This document shows, one piece after another, positions 8,788 through 17,295 of a DNA stretch of 64,000 nucleotides. Within the stretch, counting starts at the first letter, position 1, and every line of letters starts with the position of its first letter. Made by a program: the position numbers and the translations under genes. This DNA comes from Sphingomonadales bacterium (lineage in GTDB: Bacteria > Pseudomonadota > Alphaproteobacteria > Sphingomonadales > Sphingomonadaceae). The stretch spans positions 161,806 to 225,805 of the forward strand of contig JAIXUQ010000108.1 of NCBI GenBank assembly GCA_027483465.1, in the 5' to 3' direction. The notes under the pieces were generated by a model. That model saw only the letters and a program-made list of their open reading frames with translations, was not told the origin of the DNA and searched no databases.

Positions 8788-9672
8788 ATGACCGCCAAAC
8801 GCCGTGGCATCATTCTGGCTGGAGGCTCCGGCACCCGCCTCTATCCCCTCACCCGGCCAGTCTCCAAGCAGTTGATGCCGGTGTATGACAAGCCGATGAT
8901 CTATTATCCGCTGTCAGTGCTGATGCTGGCCGGCGTGGTGGACGTGCTGATCATCACCACCCCGGGCGATGCCGCGGCCTTCCAGGGCTTGCTTGGCGAT
9001 GGCAGCCAGTGGGGCATGAACATCCACTATGCCCAGCAGCCGCGCCCGGAAGGGTTGGCGCAGGCCTATCACATCGGCGCGGATTTCGTGGGCAATGATC
9101 CCAGCGTGCTGATCCTGGGTGACAATATCTTCCATGGCCATGGCCTGCCCGAACTGCTGGCCAGCGCCAGCAGCCGCAGCGATGGCGCCACCGTGTTCGG
9201 CTATTATGTCAATGATCCGACCGCCTATGGCGTGGTGTCCTTCGGGGCGGATGGCCGGGCCGAAACCATCGAGGAAAAGCCGGCCCAGCCGCGCAGCAAC
9301 TATGCCGTCACCGGCCTCTATTTCTATGATGGCAATGCCGTGGCGCTTGCGCGTGACCTGAAGCCCAGCCCGCGCGGCGAGCTGGAGATCACCGATCTCA
9401 ACCGCCGCTATCTTGAAGCGGGCAAGTTGCATGTGGAGTTGATGGGCCGTGGTTTTGCCTGGCTCGATACCGGCACCCACGGCTCGCTGCTCGATGCTGC
9501 GCTTTATGTGCGCATCGTTGAGGAACGGCAGGGCCTGAAAATCTGCTGCCCCGAAGAAATCGCCTGGCGGCGCGGCCTGATCGATGATGCGCAACTGGCC
9601 CGCATTGCGGAACCGCTGCGCAAATCCGGCTATGGCGAATATCTGCTGGGCCAGTTGAAGGCCGGCCGATGA
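8788..9672 (+). CDS. rfbA: Glucose-1-phosphate thymidylyltransferase RfbA/RmlA
   Basis: The 294-residue protein is full length for RmlA. It carries the nucleotidyltransferase signature [22 protein letters not shown], then [24 protein letters not shown] and the [13 protein letters not shown] motif. It makes dTDP-glucose from dTTP and glucose-1-phosphate, the first committed step to dTDP-L-rhamnose. Its stop overlaps the rfbC start (ATGA at 9669-9672), and the four rhamnose genes run in the order A, C, D, B as one translationally coupled block behind the EPS glycosyltransferases. Confidence 0.97.
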   Translation: MTAKRRGIILAGGSGTRLYPLTRPVSKQLMPVYDKPMIYYPLSVLMLAGVVDVLIITTPGDAAAFQGLLGDGSQWGMNIHYAQQPRPEGLAQAYHIGADFVGNDPSVLILGDNIFHGHGLPELLASASSRSDGATVFGYYVNDPTAYGVVSFGADGRAETIEEKPAQPRSNYAVTGLYFYDGNAVALARDLKPSPRGELEITDLNRRYLEAGKLHVELMGRGFAWLDTGTHGSLLDAALYVRIVEERQGLKICCPEEIAWRRGLIDDAQLARIAEPLRKSGYGEYLLGQLKAGR

Positions 9673-10214
9673 ACGTCATCGATACCCCGCTGCCCGGCGT
9701 GAAGCTGATCGAGCCCAGGGTGTTCGGCGATGCGCGCGGCTTTTTCCTCGAAAGCTGGAACGCCAGCGCCTTTGCCGTGGCTGGCCTTGATCTGGCCTTC
9801 GTGCAGGATAACCACAGCCGCTCGGCACGGGGCGTGCTGCGCGGGCTGCATTATCAGCTGGCCAATCCGCAGGGCAAATTGGTGCGGGTGACACAAGGCG
9901 CGGTGTTTGATGTGGCGGTGGATATCCGCCGCTCCTCGCCGCATTTCGGGCAGTGGGTCGGCTATGAGTTGTCGGCCGAAAGTCACCGCATGCTGTGGGT
10001 GCCGCCGGGCTTTGCCCATGGCTTTCTGGTGCTCTCGGAAACCGCCGATTTCCTCTACAAATGCACCAGCCTCTATGATCCGCCCAGCGATCGCGGCATC
10101 CGCTGGAATGATCCGGCCATCGGCATCACCTGGCCGGGCCTCAGCGGCGATCCCCTGCTGTCGGCCAAGGATGCCATCGCGCCCCTGCTCGCCGATGCGG
10201 AGGTGTTCCCATGA
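9669..10214 (+). CDS. rfbC: dTDP-4-dehydrorhamnose 3,5-epimerase RfbC/RmlC
   Basis: The 181-residue protein has the expected length and cupin signature: [28 protein letters not shown] with the catalytic His, and [11 protein letters not shown] with the catalytic Tyr region. It epimerises C3 and C5 of dTDP-4-dehydro-6-deoxyglucose in the dTDP-rhamnose pathway. It overlaps both neighbours by ATGA junctions (9669-9672 and 10211-10214), so it should be translated together with rfbA and rfbD. Confidence 0.97.
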   Translation: MNVIDTPLPGVKLIEPRVFGDARGFFLESWNASAFAVAGLDLAFVQDNHSRSARGVLRGLHYQLANPQGKLVRVTQGAVFDVAVDIRRSSPHFGQWVGYELSAESHRMLWVPPGFAHGFLVLSETADFLYKCTSLYDPPSDRGIRWNDPAIGITWPGLSGDPLLSAKDAIAPLLADAEVFP

Positions 10215-11062
10215 AGGTGCTGGTGGCTGGCAGCGGCGGGCAATTGGGGCGGGCCCTGGCGGCAACCGCGCCGGCCGGCGTCACCCTCATCGCCCCGCCG
10301 GAAGCCGATTTCGATATCGCCAATCCTGATGTCGTGGCCAGGGTGGTGGCCGCGGCCCAGCCGGATCTGCTGGTCAACGCGGCGGCCTGGACCGCAGTTG
10401 ACAAGGCGGAGGCCGAAGAGGACGCCGCGCTGCTGATCAACGCCACCGCCGTGGGTCTTCTCGCCGCCGCCGCCGCCGCCGCCGGCGCGCGCTTCGTGCA
10501 GATTTCCACCGATTATGTGTTCGATGGCCGGGGCCACACACCCTATGCGCCGCACACGCCGCCGGCCCCGGCCAGCGCCTATGGCCGCACCAAGCTGGCC
10601 GGCGAACAGGCGGCGGCGGCCCATCATCCTGCGGCGTTGATCATCCGCACCGCCTGGGTGTATGCGGCGGCGGGCAACAATTTCGTGCGCACCATGCTGC
10701 GCCTGATGGCAGAGCGCGACGAGGTGCGCGTGGTTGCCGACCAGATCGGCACCCCAACCCACGCCGCCAGCCTGGCTCGCGCCATCTGGGCGCTGGATGG
10801 GCAATTCGGCCTTTATCACTGGACGGATGCCGGCGTGGCGAGCTGGTATGATTTTGCCGTCGCCATCCAGGAAGAGGCACTGGCGCTGGGCCTGCTCGAC
10901 CGTCAGGTGCCGATCATCCCCATTGCCACCGCCGATTATCCCACCCCGGCCCAGCGCCCGGCCTACAGCGTGCTTGACAAGGCATCGAGCTGGGCACTCA
11001 CCGGCCCGGCCCGCCACTGGCGCCACGAACTGATCGCTTGCCTGAAAGACATGCGCGCATGA
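10211..11062 (+). CDS. rfbD: dTDP-4-dehydrorhamnose reductase RfbD/RmlD
   Basis: The 283-residue protein is an extended SDR. It has the N-terminal nucleotide-binding turn VLVAGSGGQLGRAL, VNAAAWTAVDKAE, the STDYVFDG motif and the catalytic YGRTKLAGE. It reduces the 4-keto group to give dTDP-L-rhamnose with NAD(P)H. An alanine-rich stretch (LLAAAAAAAGARFV) is unremarkable for this GC-rich genome. The stop overlaps the rfbB start by ATGA at 11059-11062. Confidence 0.97.
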   Translation: MKVLVAGSGGQLGRALAATAPAGVTLIAPPEADFDIANPDVVARVVAAAQPDLLVNAAAWTAVDKAEAEEDAALLINATAVGLLAAAAAAAGARFVQISTDYVFDGRGHTPYAPHTPPAPASAYGRTKLAGEQAAAAHHPAALIIRTAWVYAAAGNNFVRTMLRLMAERDEVRVVADQIGTPTHAASLARAIWALDGQFGLYHWTDAGVASWYDFAVAIQEEALALGLLDRQVPIIPIATADYPTPAQRPAYSVLDKASSWALTGPARHWRHELIACLKDMRA

Positions 11063-12144
11063 CCCATCTGCTCGTCACCGGTGGCGCCGGCTTCATCGGG
11101 GCCAATTTCGTGCATTACTGGCGCCGCCATCATCCGGGCGATGCCATCACCGTGCTCGATGCCCTCACCTATGCCGGCAACCGCGCCAATCTGGATGGGG
11201 TCAACAGCGTCGATTTCGTTCATGGCGACATCCGCGACACGGCGCTGGTGGAAGGGCTGCTGAAAGGCGGCATCGACACGATCGTGCATTTCGCCGCCGA
11301 AAGCCATGTTGACCGCTCGATCCACGGCCCGGCTGCCTTCGTCGATACCAATGTGATCGGCACGCTGTCGCTGCTCACGGCGGCGCGTGCCGCCTGGCTG
11401 GCCGACGGTGGGCGTCCGCACCGCTTCCACCATGTCTCCACCGATGAGGTCTATGGCACGCTTGGTCCCGATGATCCGGCCTTCAGCGAAACCACGGCCT
11501 ATGCGCCCAACAGCCCCTATTCGGCCAGCAAGGCGGCCAGCGACCATCTGGTGCGCGCCTGGCACCACACCTATGGCCTGGCTGTCACCACCAGCAATTG
11601 TTCAAACAATTACGGGCCTTACCAGTTCCCGGAAAAGCTGATTCCGCTGTTCCTGATCAATGCCCTGCACGGCCGGCCGCTGCCCATCTATGGCGATGGC
11701 ATGCAGATCCGCGATTGGCTGCACGTGGAGGATCATTGCCGCGGGATCGAGGCCTGCCTGCTGAAGGGCAAGGTGGGCGAAACCTACAATATCGGCGGCG
11801 GCGCCGAACTGCCCAACCTCACCGTGATCGAAACCCTGTGCGCGGCGGTGGATGCCGCCTTTGCCGCCGATCCGGGCCTTGCTGCCCGCTTCCCCGATGC
11901 GCCGGCGGCCAGGGGCCAGCCAACCGCCAGCCTCAAGACCTTTGTCACCGATCGGCCCGGCCATGATCGCCGCTATGCCATTGATGAAACCAAGGCCCGT
12001 GCCGAGTTGGGTTATGCCCCGGCGCGCACCTTCGAACAGGGTTTTGCCGAAACGCTGCACTGGTATCTGGCCAACGAAGGCTGGTGGCGTGCTGTGATGG
12101 ATGGCAGCTATCGCGACTGGGTGGCCACCAACTACACGCGCTGA
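11059..12144 (+). CDS. rfbB: dTDP-glucose 4,6-dehydratase RfbB/RmlB
   Basis: ATG 11059 overlaps the rfbD stop and places the NAD-binding LVTGGAGFIGANF directly at the N-terminus; an upstream in-frame TTG (11038) would add seven unneeded residues. The 361-residue protein has HFAAESHVDRSI, STDEVYG and the YSASKAASDHL catalytic Tyr/Lys motif. It dehydrates dTDP-glucose to the 4-keto-6-deoxy intermediate used by RfbC and RfbD. It is the last gene of the rhamnose block; nhaA follows after 47 bp and is probably functionally unrelated. Confidence 0.97.
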   Translation: MTHLLVTGGAGFIGANFVHYWRRHHPGDAITVLDALTYAGNRANLDGVNSVDFVHGDIRDTALVEGLLKGGIDTIVHFAAESHVDRSIHGPAAFVDTNVIGTLSLLTAARAAWLADGGRPHRFHHVSTDEVYGTLGPDDPAFSETTAYAPNSPYSASKAASDHLVRAWHHTYGLAVTTSNCSNNYGPYQFPEKLIPLFLINALHGRPLPIYGDGMQIRDWLHVEDHCRGIEACLLKGKVGETYNIGGGAELPNLTVIETLCAAVDAAFAADPGLAARFPDAPAARGQPTASLKTFVTDRPGHDRRYAIDETKARAELGYAPARTFEQGFAETLHWYLANEGWWRAVMDGSYRDWVATNYTR

Positions 12145-12191
12145 TCCGGTTTTGCTTGGCCCGCCGGGAGCCGGTTGATAGACCAAGGGCC

Positions 12192-13352
12192 ATGCGCCCC
12201 CCGCTCCCCCGCTTGCGCTTCAGCATGATCCGCGAGCTGCTGGCCAGCCAGGCCAGCGGCGGCCAGGTGCTGATGATGGCGGCCGCCGCCGCGATGTTTG
12301 TCGCCAACAGCGTGTTGTCGGAGCAATATTTCACGTTGCTGCATCTGCACATTGGGCCGATGGGCCTGCTGCACTGGATCAACGATGGCCTGATGGCAGT
12401 GTTTTTCCTGCTGGTGGGCTGCGAGATCAAGCGCGAGTTTGTTGATGGCGAGATGGCCAACTGGCCGCGTCGCATCCTGCCCGGCGTGGCGGCAGCGGCC
12501 GGCATGGCGGTGCCGGCACTGGTCTATCTGCTGATCAATCGCGCTGTGCCGGCCAATGCCGGCGGCTGGGCAGTGCCCACCGCCACCGATATCGCCTTTG
12601 CACTGGGGGTGATGGCCCTGCTGGGGGATCGGGTGCCGGCCAGCCTCAAGCTGCTGCTCACCGCCATCGCCGTGATTGATGATCTGGGCGCCATTGTGGT
12701 GATCGCCGCTGTCTACACCAAGGGGCTTAATCTGGCGGCCCTGGCCGCGGCCGCTGCGATCACGGCGGCGCTGGCACTGCTCGGCTGGCGGCGGGTGCAG
12801 TCAGTGTGGCCCTATCTGCTGCTGGGCGCCGGCCTGTGGGTGGCCATCCATGCCAGCGGCATCCATGCCACGCTGGCCGGGGTGATCACCGCCCTTGCCC
12901 TGCCGATCCGCACCACGCCCGGCACACCGGAAGACCGGGAGAGCCCGCTGCTGCGGGTGGAGCATGCGCTGGCGCCCTTGGTAGGCTTCATCATCGTGCC
13001 GCTGTTCGGCTTTGCCAATGCCGGCGTGGATCTGCGCGGGCTGTCGCTGGACGAAGCGCTTGATCCGCTGGTGCTGGGCATCGCGTTGGGCCTGGCCGTG
13101 GGCAAGCAGCTTGGCATTTTCGGCGCGATCATGGGCCTGGTGCGGCTGAAGATCGTGGACATGCCGGCGCATGCCAGTGCCCGCCAGTTGTGGGGCATGA
13201 GCCTTTTGTGCGGGATCGGCTTCACGATGAGCCTGTTCATCGCGGCGCTGGCCTTTGGCGCAGGCAGCGATCAGGAAGCCGCGGCAAAACTGGGCATCAT
13301 TGCCGGCAGCCTGCTCGCCGCACTCGCCGGCCTCATCGTGCTGCGCCGTTAA
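12192..13352 (+). CDS. nhaA: Na+/H+ antiporter NhaA
   Basis: ATG 12192 gives 386 residues, the normal size for NhaA. The unwound helix IV/V residues match E. coli numbering exactly: Asp133 in [11 protein letters not shown] and Asp163-Asp164 in [11 protein letters not shown]. The protein has about twelve membrane helices. NhaA exchanges Na+ or Li+ for two protons and controls cytoplasmic pH under alkaline or saline stress. It follows rfbB in the same direction and ends in a 4-bp convergent overlap with the Dps-like gene. Confidence 0.96.
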   Translation: MRPPLPRLRFSMIRELLASQASGGQVLMMAAAAAMFVANSVLSEQYFTLLHLHIGPMGLLHWINDGLMAVFFLLVGCEIKREFVDGEMANWPRRILPGVAAAAGMAVPALVYLLINRAVPANAGGWAVPTATDIAFALGVMALLGDRVPASLKLLLTAIAVIDDLGAIVVIAAVYTKGLNLAALAAAAAITAALALLGWRRVQSVWPYLLLGAGLWVAIHASGIHATLAGVITALALPIRTTPGTPEDRESPLLRVEHALAPLVGFIIVPLFGFANAGVDLRGLSLDEALDPLVLGIALGLAVGKQLGIFGAIMGLVRLKIVDMPAHASARQLWGMSLLCGIGFTMSLFIAALAFGAGSDQEAAAKLGIIAGSLLAALAGLIVLRR

Positions 13353-13840
13353 CCCAGATTGGCGCGCAGCATCCAGGCGGTCTTTTCATGCACCTGCATG
13401 CGCTGGGTGAGGAGATCGGCCGTCGGTTCATCATGCGCGGCATCGGCAAGCGGGAAGACGGCGCGGGCGGTGCGCACCACCGCCAATTGGTCTTCGGCCA
13501 GGATGCGCACCATCTCGTCGGCCTTGGGCGTGCCCTCGGCCTCCTTGATCGATGAGAGTGCGGCAAAGGCCGAATAGCTCCCCGGCGCCGGCTCGCCCAG
13601 CGCGCGGATGCGCTCGGCGATCAGGTCCACCGCCAGGGCCAGTTCGTTATACTGGGTTTCAAACATCAGGTGCAGCGAATTGAACTGCGGCCCGGTCACG
13701 TTCCAGTGGAAATTGTGGGTCTTCAGATAGAGCGTATAGGTATCGGCGAGCAGCCGCGCCAGGCCATCGGCGATCGCCTTGCGCTGGCCATCGGCCATGC
13801 CCAGATTGATCTCGCCATCCTTCTGTTTCTTCTTGGCCAT
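13349..13840 (-). CDS. dps: Dps-family ferritin-like DNA-protection protein
   Basis: The 163-residue protein has the Dps ferroxidase motif [10 protein letters not shown] followed by [12 protein letters not shown], where His and acidic residues from two subunits bind iron. A Lys-rich N-terminus (MAKKKQK) could bind DNA. Dps dodecamers oxidise Fe(II) with H2O2, store the iron and shield DNA during stress. The start at 13840 has a GGAGACC ribosome site upstream. It lies convergent to nhaA and no operon partner is visible. Confidence 0.9.
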   Translation of the reverse strand: MAKKKQKDGEINLGMADGQRKAIADGLARLLADTYTLYLKTHNFHWNVTGPQFNSLHLMFETQYNELALAVDLIAERIRALGEPAPGSYSAFAALSSIKEAEGTPKADEMVRILAEDQLAVVRTARAVFPLADAAHDEPTADLLTQRMQVHEKTAWMLRANLG

Positions 13841-13929
13841 CGCCGGTCTCCTGCTGATGGGCCAAGTCTATGGCTGGCGGGCCGATGGCGTCCAGCCAGA
13901 TTTTCCGATGGACGCCATCGCGATTTCCC

Positions 13930-14511
13930 TCAACGGCACACCAACCGGCCGCGATCGATGCTGTTGCCGATGGCAGCGCCAGCGGCCCCGCCGATGATGC
14001 TGCCCAGCGTGCGCGAACCGCCGGGCGCCAGCACATTGCCCAGCACGCCGCCGGCAATGCCGCCCACGATCAGGCCGGTGGTGCCATCGCTGCGCCGGCA
14101 ATAATAGCGGTTGTCATAGCCGCGCCACACCGGATCATTCCAGCCCAGCTGCACCGGGCGATAACTGCCCTGGCGATAGAAATGCTCGGCATGCCAGCCC
14201 GGCCGGTTCCAGCCATCGCGGTGCCAGCCCCAATCCGGGTTCCAGCCGGAGCGATGGAGATCATTGCGGTCCCGGATGAATTCGCGTTCGGCGCGGCGCA
14301 CGTCGCGCCGTTCCTCGCGAATGTCGTCGCGGTCCCCGCGCCACTGCGCCCGCTCCAGATCGCGGCGTTCATCCTGCAAGCGTTCCCAGCTGCGCTGCAC
14401 CTCGCGCGGGCTGGCCCGGCGACGGTCGCGCCAGTCATCATCGTCGTGCGCCAGCGCCGGGCCGGCCAGGGCCAGGCTGCCCAGCAGCATCAGGGAGATT
14501 CGCGTCATCAT
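13930..14511 (-). CDS. Exported glycine-zipper protein, unknown role
   Basis: The 193-residue protein starts at the tandem ATGs 14511/14508 and has a signal peptide ending in ALAHDDDD. A charged, predicted coiled-coil stretch rich in Arg/Glu/Asp covers about residues 25-85. An aromatic Trp/Gly/His/Tyr-rich region (NPDWGWHRDGWNRPGWHAEH) follows, and the C-terminal GLIVGGIAGGVLGNVLAPGG is a glycine-zipper two-helix motif. Such proteins are periplasmic or outer-membrane associated; RcnB-like regions are similar, but I do not recognise a specific family. The gene stands alone, divergent from the PhoX-like gene. The open frame continues far upstream across that gene, which is antisense noise. Confidence 0.75.
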   Translation of the reverse strand: MMTRISLMLLGSLALAGPALAHDDDDWRDRRRASPREVQRSWERLQDERRDLERAQWRGDRDDIREERRDVRRAEREFIRDRNDLHRSGWNPDWGWHRDGWNRPGWHAEHFYRQGSYRPVQLGWNDPVWRGYDNRYYCRRSDGTTGLIVGGIAGGVLGNVLAPGGSRTLGSIIGGAAGAAIGNSIDRGRLVCR

Positions 14512-14604
14512 GGCCACACGCCTTTCGTGCCTGCTTCCGGCAATGCCCCGCCGCCCCTTCTGGTCCGGCGCTTCACCATGGCATTGCCCAACCTGCTGGT
14601 GACG

Positions 14605-14653
14605 GGCACATCTGTGCCATGCCGCAGGTGTGAACAATCTGAACAACATTGTT
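14605..14653. promoter_or_regulatory. Two inverted repeats in the divergent region before the PhoX-like gene
   Basis: GGCACATCTGTGCC (14605-14618) is a perfect palindrome apart from its 2-nt centre. AACAAT (14633-14638) and ATTGTT (14648-14653) form a second inverted repeat with 9-nt spacing in an AT-richer patch. Either could be an operator; no Pho box was found here. Confidence 0.3.
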
Positions 14654-14706
14654 ATCACCCGTTCAGCTTCATGGATTTGCAACATGCCGCGGGCAAGGGA
14701 GGGGGC

Positions 14707-16083
14707 ATGATGATGAACCGCCGCCATTTCGGATCCCTGTTTGCCGCCGTGGCCTTTGCCGGGCTGGCGGCGCGCGCCACCGCAGCCAGCCAATCGGGGC
14801 AGACCAGCCTGATCATTGGCCATGGCGCCCTGGTGCCGGATGCCGGCGGGCTGCTCGATCTGGCGCCCGGCTTTGCCTATCGCGTGATCGATCAGGCCGG
14901 CACCCGGATGGACGATGGCCTGCCCACGCCCGACCGCTTTGATGGCATGGGTGCCTTCCGGCTTGACCGGGATCGCACCATCCTGGTGCGCAACCATGAA
15001 TTGCAGGCGCGTCACGGCGCCAACGGGGCCTTCCCGGCCGGCGGCGGCGCCGATCTGCCGGCGTTTGACCGGGTGGGCGGCACACCGCTGCCCGGCGGCA
15101 CCACCAGCCTGATCTATAATCACCGCAGCGGCCAGGTGGAGCGGCGGCACCTGAGCCTGGCCGGCACCATCCGCAATTGCTCCGGCGGCGTCACGCCGTG
15201 GGGCAGCTGGCTCACCTGTGAGGAGGATGTCAGCCGCAGCGGCCAGGGCGGGCTGGGCCGCGACCATGGCTGGGTGTTTGAAGTGCCGGCCAGCGCGCGC
15301 GGCCTGGTGGCGCCGCTGCCGCTCACCGCGCTCGGCCGGTTCAATCACGAAGCAGCGGCGGTCGATCCGGCCACCGGCATCGTCTATCTCACCGAAGACC
15401 GGGCTGACAGCCTGATCTATCGCCTGCTGCCGGCGCGGCGCGGCGACCTCAAGGCCGGTGGCCGATTGCAGGCGCTGGCGCTGGTGAGCGGGCTGGCTGA
15501 CACGCGCAATTTCGACAGCGCGGCGCTGCCGCTGGGCGCGCCGCAGGCGGTGCGCTGGATCGATCTGGATGGGGTCGATTCGGCCAATGATGATCTGCGC
15601 CTGCGCGGCGCGGCGCGGGGGGCGGCGCTGTTTGCCCGCGGCGAAGGCATCGTGATGGGCGCCGGCGTGCTCTACATCATGTGCACCAGCGGCGGCCGCG
15701 CCAAACTGGGCCAGGTGATGCGCTATCGCCCCTCCCCCCACGAAGGCAGCGCGCGTGAGAGCGAGGCGCCCGGCCGGCTCGACCTGTTTGTCGAATCACC
15801 CCGCGCCGATGTGCTGAACTTCGGGGACAATATCACCGTGGGCCCGCGCGGCCATCTGGTGGTGTGCGAAGACCAATATACCGAAGTGCAGGACAATCAT
15901 CTGCGTGGCATCACGCCCGAAGGCCATGTTTATGCCATCGGCCGGCTGCGCGCCCAAACCGAACTGGCCGGCGCCTGTTTCAGCGCCGATGGCGGCACCC
16001 TGTTCGTCAATGTCTATGCCCCCGGCAAGACGCTGGCGATCACCGGGCCGTGGGGCGAGGTCAACCGCCAGTTGCTCAGCTGA
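14707..16083 (+). CDS. PhoX-like (DUF839) exported phosphatase family protein
   Basis: The 458-residue protein starts at a triple ATG (14707, 14710, 14713). Its N-terminus MNRRHFGSLFAAVAFAG followed by ARATA looks like a Tat signal, as in known PhoX alkaline phosphatases that export folded metal-loaded enzyme. The body carries family motifs: TILVRNHEL, NCSGGVTPWGSWLTCEE, FNHEAAAVDP, VYLTEDRADSLIYR, VLNFGDNITVGPRGHLVVCED and FSADGGTLFVNVYAPG. PhoX enzymes use Ca2+ and Fe3+ and release phosphate from esters in the periplasm. Many DUF839 proteins are uncharacterised, so substrate is uncertain. It overlaps the convergent EpmB-type gene by 8 bp. Confidence 0.8.
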   Translation: MMMNRRHFGSLFAAVAFAGLAARATAASQSGQTSLIIGHGALVPDAGGLLDLAPGFAYRVIDQAGTRMDDGLPTPDRFDGMGAFRLDRDRTILVRNHELQARHGANGAFPAGGGADLPAFDRVGGTPLPGGTTSLIYNHRSGQVERRHLSLAGTIRNCSGGVTPWGSWLTCEEDVSRSGQGGLGRDHGWVFEVPASARGLVAPLPLTALGRFNHEAAAVDPATGIVYLTEDRADSLIYRLLPARRGDLKAGGRLQALALVSGLADTRNFDSAALPLGAPQAVRWIDLDGVDSANDDLRLRGAARGAALFARGEGIVMGAGVLYIMCTSGGRAKLGQVMRYRPSPHEGSARESEAPGRLDLFVESPRADVLNFGDNITVGPRGHLVVCEDQYTEVQDNHLRGITPEGHVYAIGRLRAQTELAGACFSADGGTLFVNVYAPGKTLAITGPWGEVNRQLLS

Positions 16084-17086
16084 GATCGGCGAGCGGCGTC
16101 TTGGCCTCCCGCCCCGGCACCTCGCGCACGAAGCGGGGCACCAGATAGCCGGGCAACAGGCCGCGCAATCCGGCCTCGATCCGCCGCGCCTCGGCCTCGC
16201 CCACATCGAAATGGGCCGCACCCGCCACCGGATCGGTGAGATGCATATAGTAAGGCAGCACGCCGGCCGCGAACAGCCGCCGGCAGTGGGCCGCGATGGT
16301 GGCGGCATCATTGTTTACGCCGGCCAGCAGCACGGACTGGTTAAACAGGGTGATGCCGGCCGCGCGCAGCCGGCCAAGCGCCGCGGCGACCTCGGCCGAA
16401 ATCTCGTTGGCATGGTTGCTGTGCGCCACGATCACCACCCGCAGGCGGGTGCCGGCCAGCAGCGCCAGCAACGCCGGCGTCACCCGATCGGGAATGGTGG
16501 TGAGGGTGCGGCTGTGCAGGCGCAGCGTGGTGACATGGCCAATGGCGGCAATGGCCGTCACCAGCGCCGCCAGCCGTGCATCGGGCAGCGACAGCGGATC
16601 CCCGCCCGACAGGATCACCTCGTCGATCAGCGAATCAGCGGCGATGGCCGCCAGCGCTTCGGCCTCGCGGCTGCGGGTGAGCATCGTCTCGCCATAATCC
16701 TGATGGCGGCGGAAACAATAACGGCAGTGGATGGCGCAGGCGCCCGATGCGATCAGCAGGGCGCGGCTGCGATATTTGCGCAACAGGCCGGGGGCGGCGC
16801 GATAATCGGCCTCTGCCAACGGATCGGTCAGCCGGCCAGGCTGGGGCGCCGCTTCCTCGCCGCGCGCCAGAACTTGCCGCAACAGCGGATCATGGCGGTC
16901 GCCGGGCCGGATCAGCGACAGGAAATGCGGCGGCACCGACAGGGGAAATTCCGGCGCGGCGATCACCCCGGCCGGAAAATCCGCCGCGCTCAGCCCCACG
17001 GCGGCGAGCAGATCGGCGCTGCTGATCCGCGCCGCGCGCTGCTGGGCCTGCCAGTCTGTCCAGATATGCGGCGGGTGCGCGTTCAT
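16076..17086 (-). CDS. epmB: EpmB-type radical SAM aminomutase (KamA/YodO family)
   Basis: This 336-residue protein holds the radical-SAM cluster motif CAIHCRYCFRR (Cys-x3-Cys-x2-Cys), then EVILSGGDPLSLPD, LRLHSRTL and the PLP-binding region typical of lysine 2,3-aminomutases. The length of about 340 residues fits EpmB, which makes (R)-beta-lysine for modifying elongation factor P. Full lysine 2,3-aminomutases of catabolism are usually longer. Neither efp nor epmA lies in this window, so the assignment to EF-P modification is from family resemblance. It overlaps the PhoX-like gene tail to tail and lies downstream of tRNA-Val on the same strand. Confidence 0.8.
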   Translation of the reverse strand: MNAHPPHIWTDWQAQQRAARISSADLLAAVGLSAADFPAGVIAAPEFPLSVPPHFLSLIRPGDRHDPLLRQVLARGEEAAPQPGRLTDPLAEADYRAAPGLLRKYRSRALLIASGACAIHCRYCFRRHQDYGETMLTRSREAEALAAIAADSLIDEVILSGGDPLSLPDARLAALVTAIAAIGHVTTLRLHSRTLTTIPDRVTPALLALLAGTRLRVVIVAHSNHANEISAEVAAALGRLRAAGITLFNQSVLLAGVNNDAATIAAHCRRLFAAGVLPYYMHLTDPVAGAAHFDVGEAEARRIEAGLRGLLPGYLVPRFVREVPGREAKTPLADLS

Positions 17087-17099
17087 CGTCGGGGCCTTG

Positions 17100-17131
17100 C
17101 AACAAGAAACCCCGCAGCCGGTGCTGCGGGG
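17100..17131 (-). terminator. Intrinsic terminator after tRNA-Val
   Basis: Read on the minus strand, CCCCGCAGC-ACCG-GCTGCGGGG is a perfect 9-bp GC stem with a 4-nt loop, followed directly by TTTCTTGTT. It lies about 15 bp past the tRNA CCA end and before the EpmB-type gene, so it should end the tRNA transcript. Confidence 0.85.
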
Positions 17132-17144
17132 TCTTGGAGGAGGA

Positions 17145-17219
17145 TGGTGGGCGCGACAGGGATTGAACCTGTGACCCCTGCCGTGTGAAAGCAGTGCTCT
17201 ACCGCTGAGCTACGCGCCC
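17145..17219 (-). tRNA. tRNA-Val (anticodon CAC)
   Basis: On the minus strand the acceptor GGGCGCG pairs with CGCGCCC, followed by A and an encoded CCA. The D arm contains TAGCTCAGCGGTAGAGC. The anticodon stem CTGCT/GGCAG closes the loop TTCACAC with anticodon CAC, which reads GUG. The T arm is ACAGGTTCAATCCCTGT. All arms are intact. Confidence 0.96.
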
Positions 17220-17295
17220 ACTTTTCTCGCGTCGGGAGCGGCCGATTAGGCGGTTTGCGCCGCGCTGTAAAGCCCCGATGCGCCAGAAATCGCCA

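Noticed and set aside
14512..14706. Pho box before the PhoX-like gene
   Set aside because: I looked for 11-bp TGTCA-type repeats on both strands and found none; only unrelated inverted repeats are present.
14512..15741. Upstream extension of the glycine-zipper gene
   Set aside because: The frame stays open across the PhoX-like gene, but the signal peptide and ribosome site place the true start at 14511.
15905..17188. 427-codon plus-strand frame ending in IEPVTPAV
   Set aside because: It is antisense to the EpmB-type gene, and its tail is the known artefact of translating the complement of a tRNA gene.
17132..17295. Integration site at tRNA-Val
   Set aside because: The tRNA 3' end is followed by its terminator and an ordinary chromosomal gene; no integrase, direct repeat or foreign-looking DNA is seen.
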